Positions 36,905-46,011 are shown, numbered from the stretch's first letter. The stretch: DNA of 64,000 nucleotides from Dryocola sp051297175 (GCF_051297175.1 NZ_JBINNY010000001.1:2790001-2854000), one strand, 5' to 3'. Notes: generated by a model from the letters alone, not told the origin. Numbers and translations are program-made.

Positions 36905-36920
36905 CCCCCGTTCGCGGGGG
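36905..36920 (+). terminator. Hairpin after pfkB
   Basis: A six-bp GC stem (36905-36910 with 36915-36920) closed by a stable TTCG tetraloop lies just after the pfkB stop. The following sequence is C/T-rich rather than a pure T run, so termination is probable, not certain. Confidence 0.65.
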
Positions 36921-37017
36921 CCTTCCCTTCTATTCTGCTTCCCGCCGTCGCGCTAAAAGTCGCCATTTCAGTCAGATGAACTATGCTAAAACCTTTGGGA
37001 TAACAATGAGGTGAACC

Positions 37018-37308
37018 ATGAGTAGTGGAGACATTGTGCGCTATGTCATCACGGTGAAGTTTCACGAGGAAGGCCTGACCGACATCAATGAACTCAATAA
37101 CCACCTGACTCGCGGCGGTTTTTTGCTCACGATGAGCGATGAAGACGGTAAAGTTCACGAGCTGGGCACCAATACTTTTGGCCTGGTAAGCGCGTCTGGT
37201 AAAGATGAAGTGGCGGAACTGGCAAAGGCGCTGGGCAAAGTTGCGCTTGGTGCTGAGCCAGAAGTGACCGTAGTGACCTGGGAGGAGTGGCAAAAGTCGC
37301 AGGAGTGA
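37018..37308 (+). CDS. ydiZ: Uncharacterised protein YdiZ
   Basis: The 96-residue soluble protein matches E. coli YdiZ in length and position (pfkB-ydiZ-yniA). There is no signal peptide or transmembrane helix, and the chain is acidic. The function is unknown. A GAGGTGAACC site precedes the ATG. Confidence 0.88.
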   Translation: MSSGDIVRYVITVKFHEEGLTDINELNNHLTRGGFLLTMSDEDGKVHELGTNTFGLVSASGKDEVAELAKALGKVALGAEPEVTVVTWEEWQKSQE

Positions 37309-37410
37309 CAATTCTGTACAATACCTGGCCGGGATGTGCGTTGGTTCGTGGTTTTTACCCGGTTAACAGTGCAAGCTAATGATCTACCAGAGCAACTGGG
37401 GGGAAATATC

Positions 37411-38271
37411 ATGTGGCAAGCCATCAGTCGTCTGTTAAGTGAGCAGTTGGGAGAGGCTGAAATTGAACAACGCACCGAGCTTCCCGGCGGAGAGATCCAC
37501 GCGGCGTGGCGGCTGCGCTATGCCGGCCATGAGATCTTTGTCAAAAGCGACAATCGGGAGATGCTGCCGATATTCACCGCCGAGGCAGACCAGCTCGAGC
37601 TGCTTTCGCGCAGCAAAACCGTGCGCGTCCCGCAGGTTTGGGCGGTAGGCGGTGACAGGGATTACAGCTTCCTGCTGCTGGAATATCTTCCGGCCAAACC
37701 GCTGGATGCCCACAACGCCTTCCTGCTCGGGCAACAGCTGGCAAAGCTCCACCAGTGGAGCGACCAGCCGCAGTTCGGGCTCGATTTCGATAACGATCTT
37801 TCCACCACTCCACAGCCAAATGCCTGGCAACGCCGCTGGTCGACCTTCTTCGCCGAGCAGCGCATCGGCTGGCAGCTTGAAATGGCCGCCGAAAAGGGTA
37901 TTCACCTGGGCGATATCGATCTGATTGTGGATTTTGTCCACCAGTCCCTTGCCTCGCACCAGCCGCAGCCCTCTTTGCTGCACGGCGATCTGTGGTCCGG
38001 CAACTGCGCGCTGGGTCCTGACGGGCCGTATATTTACGATCCCGCCTGCTACTGGGGTGACAGAGAGTGTGACCTTGCGATGCTACCGCTGCATCCCGAC
38101 CAGCCGCCGCAAATCTATGACGGCTACCAGTCGGTGTCGCCGCTCCCGGCGGGTTTTCTTGACCGTCAGCCCATCTACCAGCTTTATACGCTGTTGAATC
38201 GCGCCATACTTTTTGGCGGCCAACACCTGGTCACCGCGCAAAAGGCGCTGGATCGCGTGCTTGCTGCTTAA
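37411..38271 (+). CDS. yniA: Fructosamine kinase-family protein YniA
   Basis: The 286 residues match E. coli YniA almost throughout. The kinase fold has the catalytic loop LLHGDLWSGNCALG and the Mg-binding motif IYDPACYWGDRECDLAM. Family members phosphorylate fructosamines or ribulosamines on glycated proteins for deglycation. The ATG at 37411 follows a G-rich site and gives MWQAISRLLSEQLG; the in-frame extension upstream has no ribosome site. Confidence 0.94.
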   Translation: MWQAISRLLSEQLGEAEIEQRTELPGGEIHAAWRLRYAGHEIFVKSDNREMLPIFTAEADQLELLSRSKTVRVPQVWAVGGDRDYSFLLLEYLPAKPLDAHNAFLLGQQLAKLHQWSDQPQFGLDFDNDLSTTPQPNAWQRRWSTFFAEQRIGWQLEMAAEKGIHLGDIDLIVDFVHQSLASHQPQPSLLHGDLWSGNCALGPDGPYIYDPACYWGDRECDLAMLPLHPDQPPQIYDGYQSVSPLPAGFLDRQPIYQLYTLLNRAILFGGQHLVTAQKALDRVLAA

Positions 38272-38279
38272 AAGAATGA

Positions 38280-38305
38280 AGCCACTCACGAAAGAGTGGC
38301 TTTTT
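38280..38305. terminator. Bidirectional terminator between yniA and yniB
   Basis: An eight-bp stem (38280-38287 with 38294-38301) with a six-base loop and TTTT on the plus strand lies between the convergent yniA and yniB genes. Confidence 0.88.
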
Positions 38306-38306
38306 G

Positions 38307-38843
38307 CTAGATGAAGCCGAGAAGCGAGAAGAAGAAGTAGCCCGCAACGATCACAATGACCGGCAGGATATAAAGAGGGAAAATTTGCAGGAAGATCGTG
38401 TGGCGTGGCACAACGATTTTGGCATCCAGCTGCTCTTTGGTTAGCCCTTCTGGCCCCTTTGCCTGCTCCAGTATCAATTGATCCTGCACCCCTTCGCGCA
38501 AAAACTTTGCCTGGCGGCTCATGCGCGCGCCGGAAGCCTGCAGCGCCAGCCCGACGAAAATCAGCGCAAAAATCACCCAAAACAGCACGTTTGTATGCTG
38601 GTGGAACTCCGGCTGCGGCGAGTTGTACCAGAAGAAATTCAGGAACGGCGTATTAAAACGCATCATCTCAATCATTACGTGCGCGAAGTCCAGCATTACG
38701 GCGTTTATGCCCGCCTGCTTCTCGCTGTGTTCATACATAAATTTCAGAATCGAAATTAACGTTGATACCACTGCGGGTATGAAAATCACCCAACCGGCAA
38801 CGCGTTTCAGCACTGCAATGCGTCCAGCTTGTTGATACGTCAT
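38307..38843 (-). CDS. yniB: Inner-membrane protein YniB
   Basis: The 178-residue membrane protein matches E. coli YniB. Three or four hydrophobic segments are visible (about 13-35, 85-105 and 150-175), with a charged cytosolic loop in between. The ATG at 38843 has an AGGGGAAAG site; the longer in-frame start lacks one. Function unknown. Confidence 0.9.
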   Translation of the reverse strand: MTYQQAGRIAVLKRVAGWVIFIPAVVSTLISILKFMYEHSEKQAGINAVMLDFAHVMIEMMRFNTPFLNFFWYNSPQPEFHQHTNVLFWVIFALIFVGLALQASGARMSRQAKFLREGVQDQLILEQAKGPEGLTKEQLDAKIVVPRHTIFLQIFPLYILPVIVIVAGYFFFSLLGFI

Positions 38844-39006
38844 TCTTTCCCCTTGGTTAAGACGTAACTTACTGGCACAAAGTCTACCTTGTCTCACCGT
38901 ATTTCGCCTGAGCTTTGCAGGCGAAATTCACAAAAGCGGTGGCGTCTGCCGACTTTTCCCGCTATTCATAGGGCAACTTTTAAATGGGTAACGACAGGAG
39001 TCTACA

Positions 39007-39675
39007 ATGGCCGATACGCGCCGGGTTTTAGCCGCAATTTTTGATATGGATGGTTTACTGATTGATTCAGAGCCGTTATGGGACGAGGCCGAGCTGGAGG
39101 TTATGGCCAGCATCGGCGTGGACATAACCCGCCGCAACGAACTGCCCGACACGCTCGGCCTGCGCATCGACCTCGTTGTTGACCTGTGGTTTAGCCACCA
39201 GCCGTGGAATGGCCCATCGCGGGAAGAAGTTACCCAGCGGGTCATTGCCCGCGCGATTACCCTGATTGAGGAACGCCGCCCGCTGTTGCCCGGCGTGCGT
39301 GAAGCCATCGCCCAGTGCAAGGCACTTGGTCTGAAGGTCGGCCTCGCCTCCGCGTCACCATTACATATGCTTGAACGCGTGCTGGAAATGTTCGACCTAA
39401 GAGAGCAGTTTGACGCGATTGCCTCCGCGGAACATCTGCCTTACAGCAAACCGCATCCGCAGGTTTATCTCGATGCGGCGGCGAAACTGGGTATCGATCC
39501 GCTGTCATGCGTCACCTTTGAAGACTCCGTTAACGGGATGATCGCCACCAAAGCCGCTCGCATGCGCTCCATTGTTGTTCCCGCTGAAGAAAACCGCAGT
39601 AATCCGCGCTGGTGTCTGGCCGACGTTAAGCTCGACTCCCTTTTGTCGCTTAGCGCCGCCGACATTACGGGATAA
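39007..39675 (+). CDS. yniC: Hexitol/2-deoxyglucose-6-phosphate phosphatase
   Basis: This HAD-superfamily phosphatase (222 residues; YniC, also called HxpB) hydrolyses hexitol- and sugar-phosphates including 2-deoxyglucose-6-phosphate. Motif I is FDMDGLLIDSEPLW with the nucleophile Asp, motif II is in GLASASPLHM, motif III Lys is in YSKPHP and motif IV is FEDSVNGM. A GACAGGAG site precedes the ATG. Confidence 0.94.
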   Translation: MADTRRVLAAIFDMDGLLIDSEPLWDEAELEVMASIGVDITRRNELPDTLGLRIDLVVDLWFSHQPWNGPSREEVTQRVIARAITLIEERRPLLPGVREAIAQCKALGLKVGLASASPLHMLERVLEMFDLREQFDAIASAEHLPYSKPHPQVYLDAAAKLGIDPLSCVTFEDSVNGMIATKAARMRSIVVPAEENRSNPRWCLADVKLDSLLSLSAADITG

Positions 39676-39682
39676 CATTTCG

Positions 39683-39706
39683 GGGCGGTTTAAACCGCCC
39701 TTTTTT
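39683..39706 (+). terminator. Terminator after yniC
   Basis: A nine-bp palindrome (39683-39691 with 39692-39700) is followed by six T residues, a standard intrinsic terminator. Confidence 0.92.
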
Positions 39707-39726
39707 AAAATCTCGCCGCATCATAT

Positions 39727-39745
39727 TTTGAAACGCCATTTCAAA
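39727..39745. promoter_or_regulatory. KdgR-like operator upstream of kduD
   Basis: TTTGAAACGCCATTTCAAA is a perfect seven-bp dyad with five central bases. It resembles the KdgR operator (TGAAA/TTTCA arms), and KdgR controls kduD and other hexuronate genes in enterobacteria. It lies about 80 bp before the start. Confidence 0.65.
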
Positions 39746-39823
39746 TAAATTTGTAATTCTGCTAACCCCTACCTATCCTATTGATATACGCGCTGCTGCG
39801 CTCTCTATATATATGGGGTAGAT

Positions 39824-40585
39824 ATGATTCTCGACGCTTTTAATCTGCAGGGTAAAGTGGCTCTGGTCACGGGCTGTGACACCGGGCTGGGTCAGGGGAT
39901 GACGCTCGGACTCGCCGAGGCCGGATGTGACATCATTGGCGTGAACCGCAAAATCCCTCACGACACGGCAGAAAAAGTGCTGGCGCTGGGCCGCCGCTTT
40001 ACCGCAATCCAGGCGGATCTGAGCCAGCCGGGCGTTATCCCAGGCATTGTCGAAGAAGCTGTCGCAAGAATGGGAAGAATAGATATCCTGGTGAACAACG
40101 CCGGAACGATTCGCCGCGAGGACGCGCTTGAATTCAGCGAAAAGAACTGGGATGACGTGATGAACCTGAACATCAAATCCGTGTTCTTTCTTTCGCAGGC
40201 CGTGGCGAAGCAGTTTCTCAAACAGGGCGGCGGCGGAAAAATCATTAATATCGCCTCAATGCTCTCTTTCCAGGGGGGGATTCGCGTGCCTTCTTATACG
40301 GCATCAAAAAGCGCGGTATTAGGCATCACACGCCTGCTGGCAAACGAATGGGCGCAGCACAACATTAACGTCAATGCGATTGCCCCGGGCTACATGGCGA
40401 CTAACAATACCCAGCAGCTTCGCGACGATGAGGCCCGCAGCCAGGAAATTCTCGACAGAATCCCGGCGGGCCGCTGGGGTAAACCGGAGGATTTACAGGG
40501 TGCCGCCGTGTTCCTTGCGTCCGATGCCGCGAACTACATCAACGGTTACACCCTCGCCGTTGATGGCGGCTGGCTGGCGCGATAG
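39824..40585 (+). CDS. kduD: 2-dehydro-3-deoxy-D-gluconate 5-dehydrogenase (KduD-like)
   Basis: The 253-residue SDR enzyme interconverts 5-keto-4-deoxyuronate-derived 2,5-diketo-3-deoxygluconate and 2-keto-3-deoxygluconate in pectin/hexuronate catabolism. TGCDTGLGQGM is the NAD-binding motif, NNAG follows, and the catalytic triad is Ser (ASMLSFQ), Tyr and Lys (YTASK). The C-terminus DGGWLAR is KduD-like. Its normal partner kduI is absent; it sits alone between yniC and ydjM, where E. coli has nothing. It may be a duplicate of a kduD elsewhere. Confidence 0.85.
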   Translation: MILDAFNLQGKVALVTGCDTGLGQGMTLGLAEAGCDIIGVNRKIPHDTAEKVLALGRRFTAIQADLSQPGVIPGIVEEAVARMGRIDILVNNAGTIRREDALEFSEKNWDDVMNLNIKSVFFLSQAVAKQFLKQGGGGKIINIASMLSFQGGIRVPSYTASKSAVLGITRLLANEWAQHNINVNAIAPGYMATNNTQQLRDDEARSQEILDRIPAGRWGKPEDLQGAAVFLASDAANYINGYTLAVDGGWLAR

Positions 40586-40664
40586 CATCGCCCGCCGCCG
40601 GAGAAACGGGCGGTGAATAAAATGTTACAGCGTCACCTCTTCCGCCCACTGTATAAAAACCCTA

Positions 40665-40684
40665 TACTGGATGAATCGACAGTT
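40665..40684 (+). promoter_or_regulatory. LexA box of ydjM
   Basis: TACTGGATGAATCGACAGTT contains the SOS core CTG-N10-CAG (40667-40682). It is preceded at 40649 by a CTGTATAAAAA half-like stretch. ydjM is a known LexA-regulated gene in E. coli. The site ends 17 bp before the start codon. Confidence 0.8.
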
Positions 40685-40700
40685 TCATCCGGGTAGTATC

Positions 40701-41291
40701 ATGACGGCGGAAGGCCATCTGCTTTTTTCCATAGCCTGTGCAGTTTTTGCCAAAAACGCCGAACTCACGCCCGTTCTGGCGCAGGGTGACTGGTGGCACA
40801 TCGTGCCGTCTGCGATCCTGACCTGCCTGCTGCCGGACATCGATCACCCAAAATCGTTTTTAGGGCAGCGCCTGCCGTGGATATCAAAACCCATCGCGCG
40901 CGCCTGCGGGCACAGGGGCTTTACCCACAGCCTGTTCGCCGTCTTTGCCGGGCTTGCCCTGTTCTATTTAAAGGTGCCCGAAAGTTGGGTAATACCAGCG
41001 GATGCGCTACAGGGGATGGTGCTCGGTTATCTGAGCCATATTCTGGCCGACATGCTGACGCCTGCGGGCGTGCCGTTGCTATGGCCCTGCCGCTGGCGTT
41101 TCCGGTTTCCCATCGTCAGGCCGCAAAAGGGCAACCAGCTAGAAAGGTTTCTATGCATGGCGCTGTTCGGCTTCGCGGTCTGGATGCCCCAGAGCCTGCC
41201 CGAAAACAGTGCGGTACGCTGGTCGTCACAGATGATAAATTCGCTGCAAACCACCTTTAACAGCTTTTTAAATCACCATTTAGAACAATAA
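40701..41291 (+). CDS. ydjM: SOS-regulated inner-membrane protein YdjM
   Basis: The 196-residue membrane protein matches E. coli YdjM (LexA-binding, membrane-bound metal-dependent hydrolase family DUF457). Conserved DIDHPKS, HRGFTHS and HILADMLTPAGV motifs supply probable metal ligands. Several hydrophobic segments follow. The start at 40701 gives MTAEGHLLFS; an upstream in-frame start would overlap the LexA box. Confidence 0.92.
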   Translation: MTAEGHLLFSIACAVFAKNAELTPVLAQGDWWHIVPSAILTCLLPDIDHPKSFLGQRLPWISKPIARACGHRGFTHSLFAVFAGLALFYLKVPESWVIPADALQGMVLGYLSHILADMLTPAGVPLLWPCRWRFRFPIVRPQKGNQLERFLCMALFGFAVWMPQSLPENSAVRWSSQMINSLQTTFNSFLNHHLEQ

Positions 41292-41423
41292 TCAGACGAA
41301 ACTATCCATTTCGTAATAAACAATTCCTTTTGAATATAAGTGACCCGCGTCTCATCTGATACGATTTACGGCATAAAGGTGGGCTAGCGCCCGCCTGCTT
41401 ACAATAAATCAGGAGATACGGGG

Positions 41424-42815
41424 ATGAATTTTCCACTTATAGCGAACGTTATCGTGTTCGTTATTCTGCTACTGCTGCTGGCGCAAACGCGCCACAAACA
41501 GTGGAGTCTTGCGAAAAAAGTGCTGGCGGGTCTGGTCGTCGGCGTGGTGTTTGGCATCGTGCTGCATGCTATTTATGGCGCGGACAGCCAGGTGCTGAAA
41601 GATTCCATTCAGTGGTTCAACGTGGTCGGCAACGGCTATGTCCAACTGCTGCAAATGATCGTTATGCCGCTGGTGTTTGTTTCTATTCTTAGTGCCGTAG
41701 CCAAGCTGCACAACGCCTCTTCGTTGGGTAAAATCAGCTTCCTGACCATCGGCACCCTGCTCTTCACCACGCTGATTGCAGCGCTGGTCGGCGTGCTGGT
41801 CACCAACCTGTTCGGCCTGACGGCGGAAGGCCTGGTGCAGGGGACTGCGGAAACCGCGCGTCTGAGCGCGATCGAAACCAACTACGCGAGCAAAGTTGCC
41901 GATCTGTCCGTACCACAGCTGATCCTCTCGTTTGTACCGAAAAACCCGTTTGCCGACCTGACCGGCGCAAGCCCGACCTCCATCATCAGCGTGGTTATCT
42001 TTGCGGCCTTCCTGGGCGTCGCGGCGCTTAAGCTGCTGAAAGACGATGCGCCAAAAGGCGAGCGCGTGCTGGTTGCCATCGACACGCTGCAAAGCTGGGT
42101 GATGAAGCTGGTGCGTCTGGTGATGCAGTTAACGCCTTACGGCGTGCTGGCGCTGATGACTAAGGTCGTTGCCAGCTCCAACCTGCAGGACATCATTAAG
42201 CTGGGCAGCTTTGTGGTTGCCTCTTACCTTGGCCTTGCAATCATGTTCGGCGTGCACGCCCTGCTGCTTGCGGTTAACGGCGTCAGCCCGCTGAAATACT
42301 TCCGCAAAGTGTGGCCGGTGCTGACCTTTGCCTTCACCAGCCGCTCCAGCGCGGCCAGTATCCCGCTGAACGTTGAAGCGCAAACCCGCCGCCTGGGCGT
42401 GCCGGAGTCTATCGCCAGCTTCTCTGCTTCCTTCGGTGCCACTATCGGACAAAACGGCTGTGCCGGTCTGTACCCTGCGATGCTGGCCGTGATGGTTGCG
42501 CCAACGGTTGGTATCAACCCGCTGGACCCGCTGTGGATTGCAACGCTGGTCGGTATCGTCACCGTTAGCTCCGCAGGCGTTGCGGGCGTCGGCGGCGGCG
42601 CTACCTTTGCCGCACTGATCGTCCTGCCAGCTATGGGCCTGCCGGTAACCCTGGTTGCCCTGCTGATTTCCGTCGAGCCGTTAATCGATATGGGCCGTAC
42701 CGCGCTGAACGTCAGCGGCTCCATGACCGCCGGGACCATCACCAGCCAGCTAATGAAACAGACCGATAAAGAAATACTAAACAGCGAAGAAGAGGCTGAA
42801 CTCGCCCACCGCTAA
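41424..42815 (+). CDS. tcyP: L-cystine:cation symporter TcyP
   Basis: This dicarboxylate/amino acid:cation symporter-family protein (463 residues, as E. coli TcyP/YdjN) imports L-cystine through the inner membrane. The family core RSSAASIPLNVE, the hairpin serine-rich region and the glycine-rich AGVAGVGGGATFA segment are intact. An AGGAGATACGGGG site precedes the ATG. Sulphur control by CysB is known in E. coli; I did not identify a site here. Confidence 0.95.
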   Translation: MNFPLIANVIVFVILLLLLAQTRHKQWSLAKKVLAGLVVGVVFGIVLHAIYGADSQVLKDSIQWFNVVGNGYVQLLQMIVMPLVFVSILSAVAKLHNASSLGKISFLTIGTLLFTTLIAALVGVLVTNLFGLTAEGLVQGTAETARLSAIETNYASKVADLSVPQLILSFVPKNPFADLTGASPTSIISVVIFAAFLGVAALKLLKDDAPKGERVLVAIDTLQSWVMKLVRLVMQLTPYGVLALMTKVVASSNLQDIIKLGSFVVASYLGLAIMFGVHALLLAVNGVSPLKYFRKVWPVLTFAFTSRSSAASIPLNVEAQTRRLGVPESIASFSASFGATIGQNGCAGLYPAMLAVMVAPTVGINPLDPLWIATLVGIVTVSSAGVAGVGGGATFAALIVLPAMGLPVTLVALLISVEPLIDMGRTALNVSGSMTAGTITSQLMKQTDKEILNSEEEAELAHR

Positions 42816-42832
42816 CGAGTCGTAAACAAGAC

Positions 42833-42862
42833 AAAGGCCGCAGAATCTGCGGCCTTTTTTTA
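42833..42862. terminator. Bidirectional terminator between tcyP and cedA
   Basis: A ten-bp or longer GC-rich stem (from 42833 and ending 42857) with a T run on the plus strand lies between the convergent tcyP and cedA genes. Confidence 0.88.
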
Positions 42863-43096
42863 TATCTCGTTTTCCTGACGCACCTGGGTTGCCCAGCGCT
42901 GGGCGGCTTCCGGCAGCGTAAACGGCGGAGACTGGCGAAACGCGTCCCCCACCAGCACAAAAGCCACGAACTTGTTGCGCAGCAGCCACACGTCCTTGAA
43001 GCCCTCCACCCGCCAGGCGTGGGACGGCGGCGCGGGCTCAACGCGCGGCTGGTAGCTGATTATAGGGCGAGTACTTTTTTGACGAAGTGGTTTCAT
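42860..43096 (-). CDS. cedA: Cell division activator CedA
   Basis: The 78-residue protein matches E. coli CedA (MKPLRQ start, FKDVWLLRNKFVAFVLVG core). CedA binds RNA polymerase/DNA and restores division in an over-initiating dnaA mutant. The N-terminus is chosen by homology; an ATG four codons earlier (43108) is equally possible, and neither has a clear ribosome site. It lies upstream of katE in opposite direction, as in E. coli. Confidence 0.88.
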   Translation of the reverse strand: MKPLRQKSTRPIISYQPRVEPAPPSHAWRVEGFKDVWLLRNKFVAFVLVGDAFRQSPPFTLPEAAQRWATQVRQENEI

Positions 43097-43233
43097 AGGC
43101 GGAGACATTCGAAGCTGAATTAATGAATAACATCACTATGATAACGGATCCCCTCCGGTTCGTCGCCTCCCTAAGAATAACGCCTGGTTTTCGACGTCCG
43201 GGGGAGTTAAGGCAGCAGGTTTAACGCATTGTT

Positions 43234-43240
43234 CTATAGT
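43234..43240 (+). promoter_or_regulatory. Possible RpoS-type -10 element of katE
   Basis: CTATAGT matches the sigma-S -10 consensus CTATACT at six of seven bases. It lies 62 bp before the katE start, and katE is a classic RpoS-dependent gene. The choice is by eye. Confidence 0.5.
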
Positions 43241-43301
43241 TAGAGGGGTTTATTCATAACGCAAACCGGTTTAACAGCCATGAAAACTGGAGACGAGTTC
43301 A

Positions 43302-45560
43302 ATGTCGAAGAAAGATAAACAACCGCTGAGCCACAGCGCACCGATTCACGATGCCAATGAATCAAAGCCCGGCATGGATTCTCTTGCCCCGGAAGATGGA
43401 TCTCACCGCCCGGTCCAGGAGCCAACACCACCCGGCGCACAGCCAACCGCTGCGGGCAGCTTTAAAAGCCCTGACACCTCGAATGACAAATTAAAATCGC
43501 TCGATAAACACCGTAAAGACGGCGAAAACTTTCCGCTGACCACCAACCAGGGCGTGCGCATCGCCGACGACCAAAACTCGCTGCGCGCCGGTACGCGTGG
43601 GCCTACGCTCCTGGAAGATTTTATCCTGCGCGAGAAAATCACCCACTTTGACCATGAGCGTATCCCCGAGCGCATCGTGCACGCTCGTGGTTCCGCAGCA
43701 CACGGTTTCTTCCAGCCATACAAAAATCTTTCGGACGTCACCAAAGCAGACTTTCTGTCAGACCCGGATAAAATCACGCCGGTATTTGTACGCTTCTCAA
43801 CGGTACAGGGCGGCGCAGGCTCGGCCGATACCGTGCGAGATATCCGTGGCTTCGCCACCAAGTTTTACACCGAAGAAGGGATTTTCGATTTAGTCGGCAA
43901 CAATACCCCGATCTTCTTTATTCAGGATGCCCATAAGTTCCCGGACTTTGTTCACGCCGTGAAGCCCGAGCCGCACTGGGCGATTCCGCAGGGCGGCAGC
44001 GCGCACGACACCTTCTGGGACTATGTCTCGCTCCAGCCGGAAACCCTGCACAACGTCATGTGGGCGATGTCCGACCGCGGCCTGCCGCGCAGCTACCGCA
44101 CCATGGAAGGCTTTGGTATCCACACCTTCCGCCTGATCAACGCCGAAGGCAAAGCCACCTTTGTGCGCTTCCACTGGAAGCCGGTAGCGGGCAAAGCCTC
44201 ACTGCTGTGGGATGAATCGCAAAAGCTGACCGGCCGTGACCCGGACTTCCACCGCCGCGACCTGTGGGAATCCATCGAAGCGGGCGATTTCCCGGAATAC
44301 GAGCTGGGTCTACAGCTGATCCCAGAAGAGGACGAGTTCAAATATGATTTCGACCTTCTCGACCCCACCAAACTGATCCCCGAAGAGCTGGTGCCGGTGC
44401 AGTTGGTCGGTAAAATGACGCTAAACCGCAACCCGGACAACTTCTTCGCGGAAAACGAACAGGCCGCGTTCCACCCTGGGCATATCGTCCCGGGTCTGGA
44501 TTTCAGCAACGATCCGCTGCTTCAGGGGCGCCTGTTCTCCTACACCGATACGCAAATCAGCCGTCTGGGCGGGCCGAACTTCCACGAAATCCCGATTAAC
44601 CGTCCGGTTTGCCCGTACCACAATTTCCAGCGCGACGGCATGCACCGGATGGACATCGACAGCAACCCGGCGAACTACGAGCCGAACTCCATCAACGACA
44701 ACTGGCCGCGCGAAACGCCTCCAGGCCCGAAACGCGGCGGCTTTGAAAGCTACCAGGAACGTGTTGAAGGCCACAAGGTTCGCGAACGCAGCCCGTCCTT
44801 CGGCGAATATTACTCCCAGCCTCGCCTGTTCTGGCAAAGCCAGACGCCGGTGGAGCAGCAGCATATTATCGGCGCGTTTAGCTTCGAGCTCTCGAAAGTC
44901 GCCCGCCCTTACATCCGCGAGCGCGTGGTCGATCATCTTACCCATATCGATATCTCCCTCGCCCAGCCGGTGGCCGACAATCTTGGCATTGAGCTTTCCG
45001 ACGAGCAGATGCACGTCGCGCCGCCAAAAGACGTTAACGGTCTGAAAAAGGATCCAAGCCTCAGCCTGTACGCCGTACCGAGCGGCACGGTAAAAGGACG
45101 CGTGGTGGCGGTGCTGCTGAGCGAAAAAAGCAAGGCGGCGGACGTGCTCGGCATCGTGAAGGGGCTGAAGGCGCAGGGCGTTCACGCCAAGCTCCTGTTT
45201 GCACGCATGGGCCAGGTGGTTGCCGACGACGGCTCCGTTGTCCCGGTTGCGGCGACCTTCACCGGCTCGCCGTCGGTCACCGTTGATGCGGTTATCGTGC
45301 CGGGAGGCGATCTCAGCTCGATTCTTAACAACGGCGATGCGGCTTACTATCTGCTGGAGGCTTACAAGCATCTGAAGGTGATCGGCCTCGCCGGGGATGC
45401 CCGTAAATTTAAGGCAAAACTGGGCATCGACGATCAGGGTGAAGAAGGCGTGGTGGAAGCCGATAAAGCGTCGGATAAATTTATCGGCGAGTTCCTGAAA
45501 TTACTGGCGGGCCATCGCGTCTGGGCGCGCAGTAATAAGGTTGATAAAATTCCTGCGTAA
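43302..45560 (+). CDS. katE: Catalase HPII, large-subunit type
   Basis: The 752-residue monofunctional haem catalase (E. coli KatE is 753) converts hydrogen peroxide to water and oxygen. Catalytic His is in RIVHARGSAAHGFF and the Asn in FFIQDAHKFPDF region; the haem Tyr is in LFSYTDTQISRLG. A long N-terminal arm of about 80 residues and a C-terminal class I glutamine-amidotransferase-like domain (about 600-752) mark the large-subunit clade. Stationary-phase expression by RpoS is expected. Confidence 0.97.
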   Translation: MSKKDKQPLSHSAPIHDANESKPGMDSLAPEDGSHRPVQEPTPPGAQPTAAGSFKSPDTSNDKLKSLDKHRKDGENFPLTTNQGVRIADDQNSLRAGTRGPTLLEDFILREKITHFDHERIPERIVHARGSAAHGFFQPYKNLSDVTKADFLSDPDKITPVFVRFSTVQGGAGSADTVRDIRGFATKFYTEEGIFDLVGNNTPIFFIQDAHKFPDFVHAVKPEPHWAIPQGGSAHDTFWDYVSLQPETLHNVMWAMSDRGLPRSYRTMEGFGIHTFRLINAEGKATFVRFHWKPVAGKASLLWDESQKLTGRDPDFHRRDLWESIEAGDFPEYELGLQLIPEEDEFKYDFDLLDPTKLIPEELVPVQLVGKMTLNRNPDNFFAENEQAAFHPGHIVPGLDFSNDPLLQGRLFSYTDTQISRLGGPNFHEIPINRPVCPYHNFQRDGMHRMDIDSNPANYEPNSINDNWPRETPPGPKRGGFESYQERVEGHKVRERSPSFGEYYSQPRLFWQSQTPVEQQHIIGAFSFELSKVARPYIRERVVDHLTHIDISLAQPVADNLGIELSDEQMHVAPPKDVNGLKKDPSLSLYAVPSGTVKGRVVAVLLSEKSKAADVLGIVKGLKAQGVHAKLLFARMGQVVADDGSVVPVAATFTGSPSVTVDAVIVPGGDLSSILNNGDAAYYLLEAYKHLKVIGLAGDARKFKAKLGIDDQGEEGVVEADKASDKFIGEFLKLLAGHRVWARSNKVDKIPA

Positions 45561-45567
45561 ATAACTG

Positions 45568-45600
45568 CGCCATAGTCGTTGCGGCTATGGCGTATTTTTT
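45568..45600 (+). terminator. Terminator after katE
   Basis: An eight-bp stem (45568-45575 with 45585-45592) with a nine-base loop is followed by a six-T run, a few bases after the katE stop. Confidence 0.88.
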
Positions 45601-45636
45601 CAAGTTTTAAATCCGACTTATTAAATAACAGAAATA

Positions 45637-45678
45637 AAAAAAGCCCGAGCACGATAATAATCGTATTCAGGCTTTTCT
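45637..45678 (-). terminator. Probable terminator after the csp gene
   Basis: On the minus strand an imperfect long stem (outer arms AAAAGCC and GGCTTTT) ends in a run of seven T residues. It is about 80 bp beyond the csp stop and convergent with the katE terminator. Confidence 0.7.
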
Positions 45679-45757
45679 TTTCGTGTACGTTAACTGCTCC
45701 GGGTTAACCCATCTTCGCTATCGTAACGCAACACGGCAACACTTTATTTAGCTGTTA

Positions 45758-45970
45758 TTACAGCGCAACTACGTTCGCAGCTGCCGGGCCTTTAGCACCG
45801 TTTTCAACGCTGAACTTCACTTTTTGACCTTCTTCGAGGGTCTTGAAGCTGTCGCTCTGGATGGCGGAGAAGTGCACGAACACGTCTTTGCTGCCGTCAT
45901 CAGGAGTGATAAAGCCGAAGCCTTTATCTGCGTTAAACCATTTTACTAAACCAGTCTGTTGATTAGACAT
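45758..45970 (-). CDS. CspA-family cold-shock protein
   Basis: The 70-residue single cold-shock domain binds single-stranded RNA and DNA. RNP1 (KGFGFI) and RNP2 (VFVHF) are intact. The N-terminus MSNQQTGLVKWFNADKGFGF resembles CspB/CspG/CspI rather than CspC or CspE. It lies between katE and osmE where E. coli K-12 carries the chb operon. The GAGGAAG ribosome site and a cold-box match upstream suggest cold induction, with an unusually short leader. Confidence 0.93.
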   Translation of the reverse strand: MSNQQTGLVKWFNADKGFGFITPDDGSKDVFVHFSAIQSDSFKTLEEGQKVKFSVENGAKGPAAANVVAL

Positions 45971-46011
45971 TGATACTTCCTCATTATTTTATTTTGCTAC
46001 GCTGTAGCACC

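Noticed and set aside
44421..45371. Minus-strand frame of 316 codons opposite katE
   Set aside because: Antisense shadow of the complete catalase gene.
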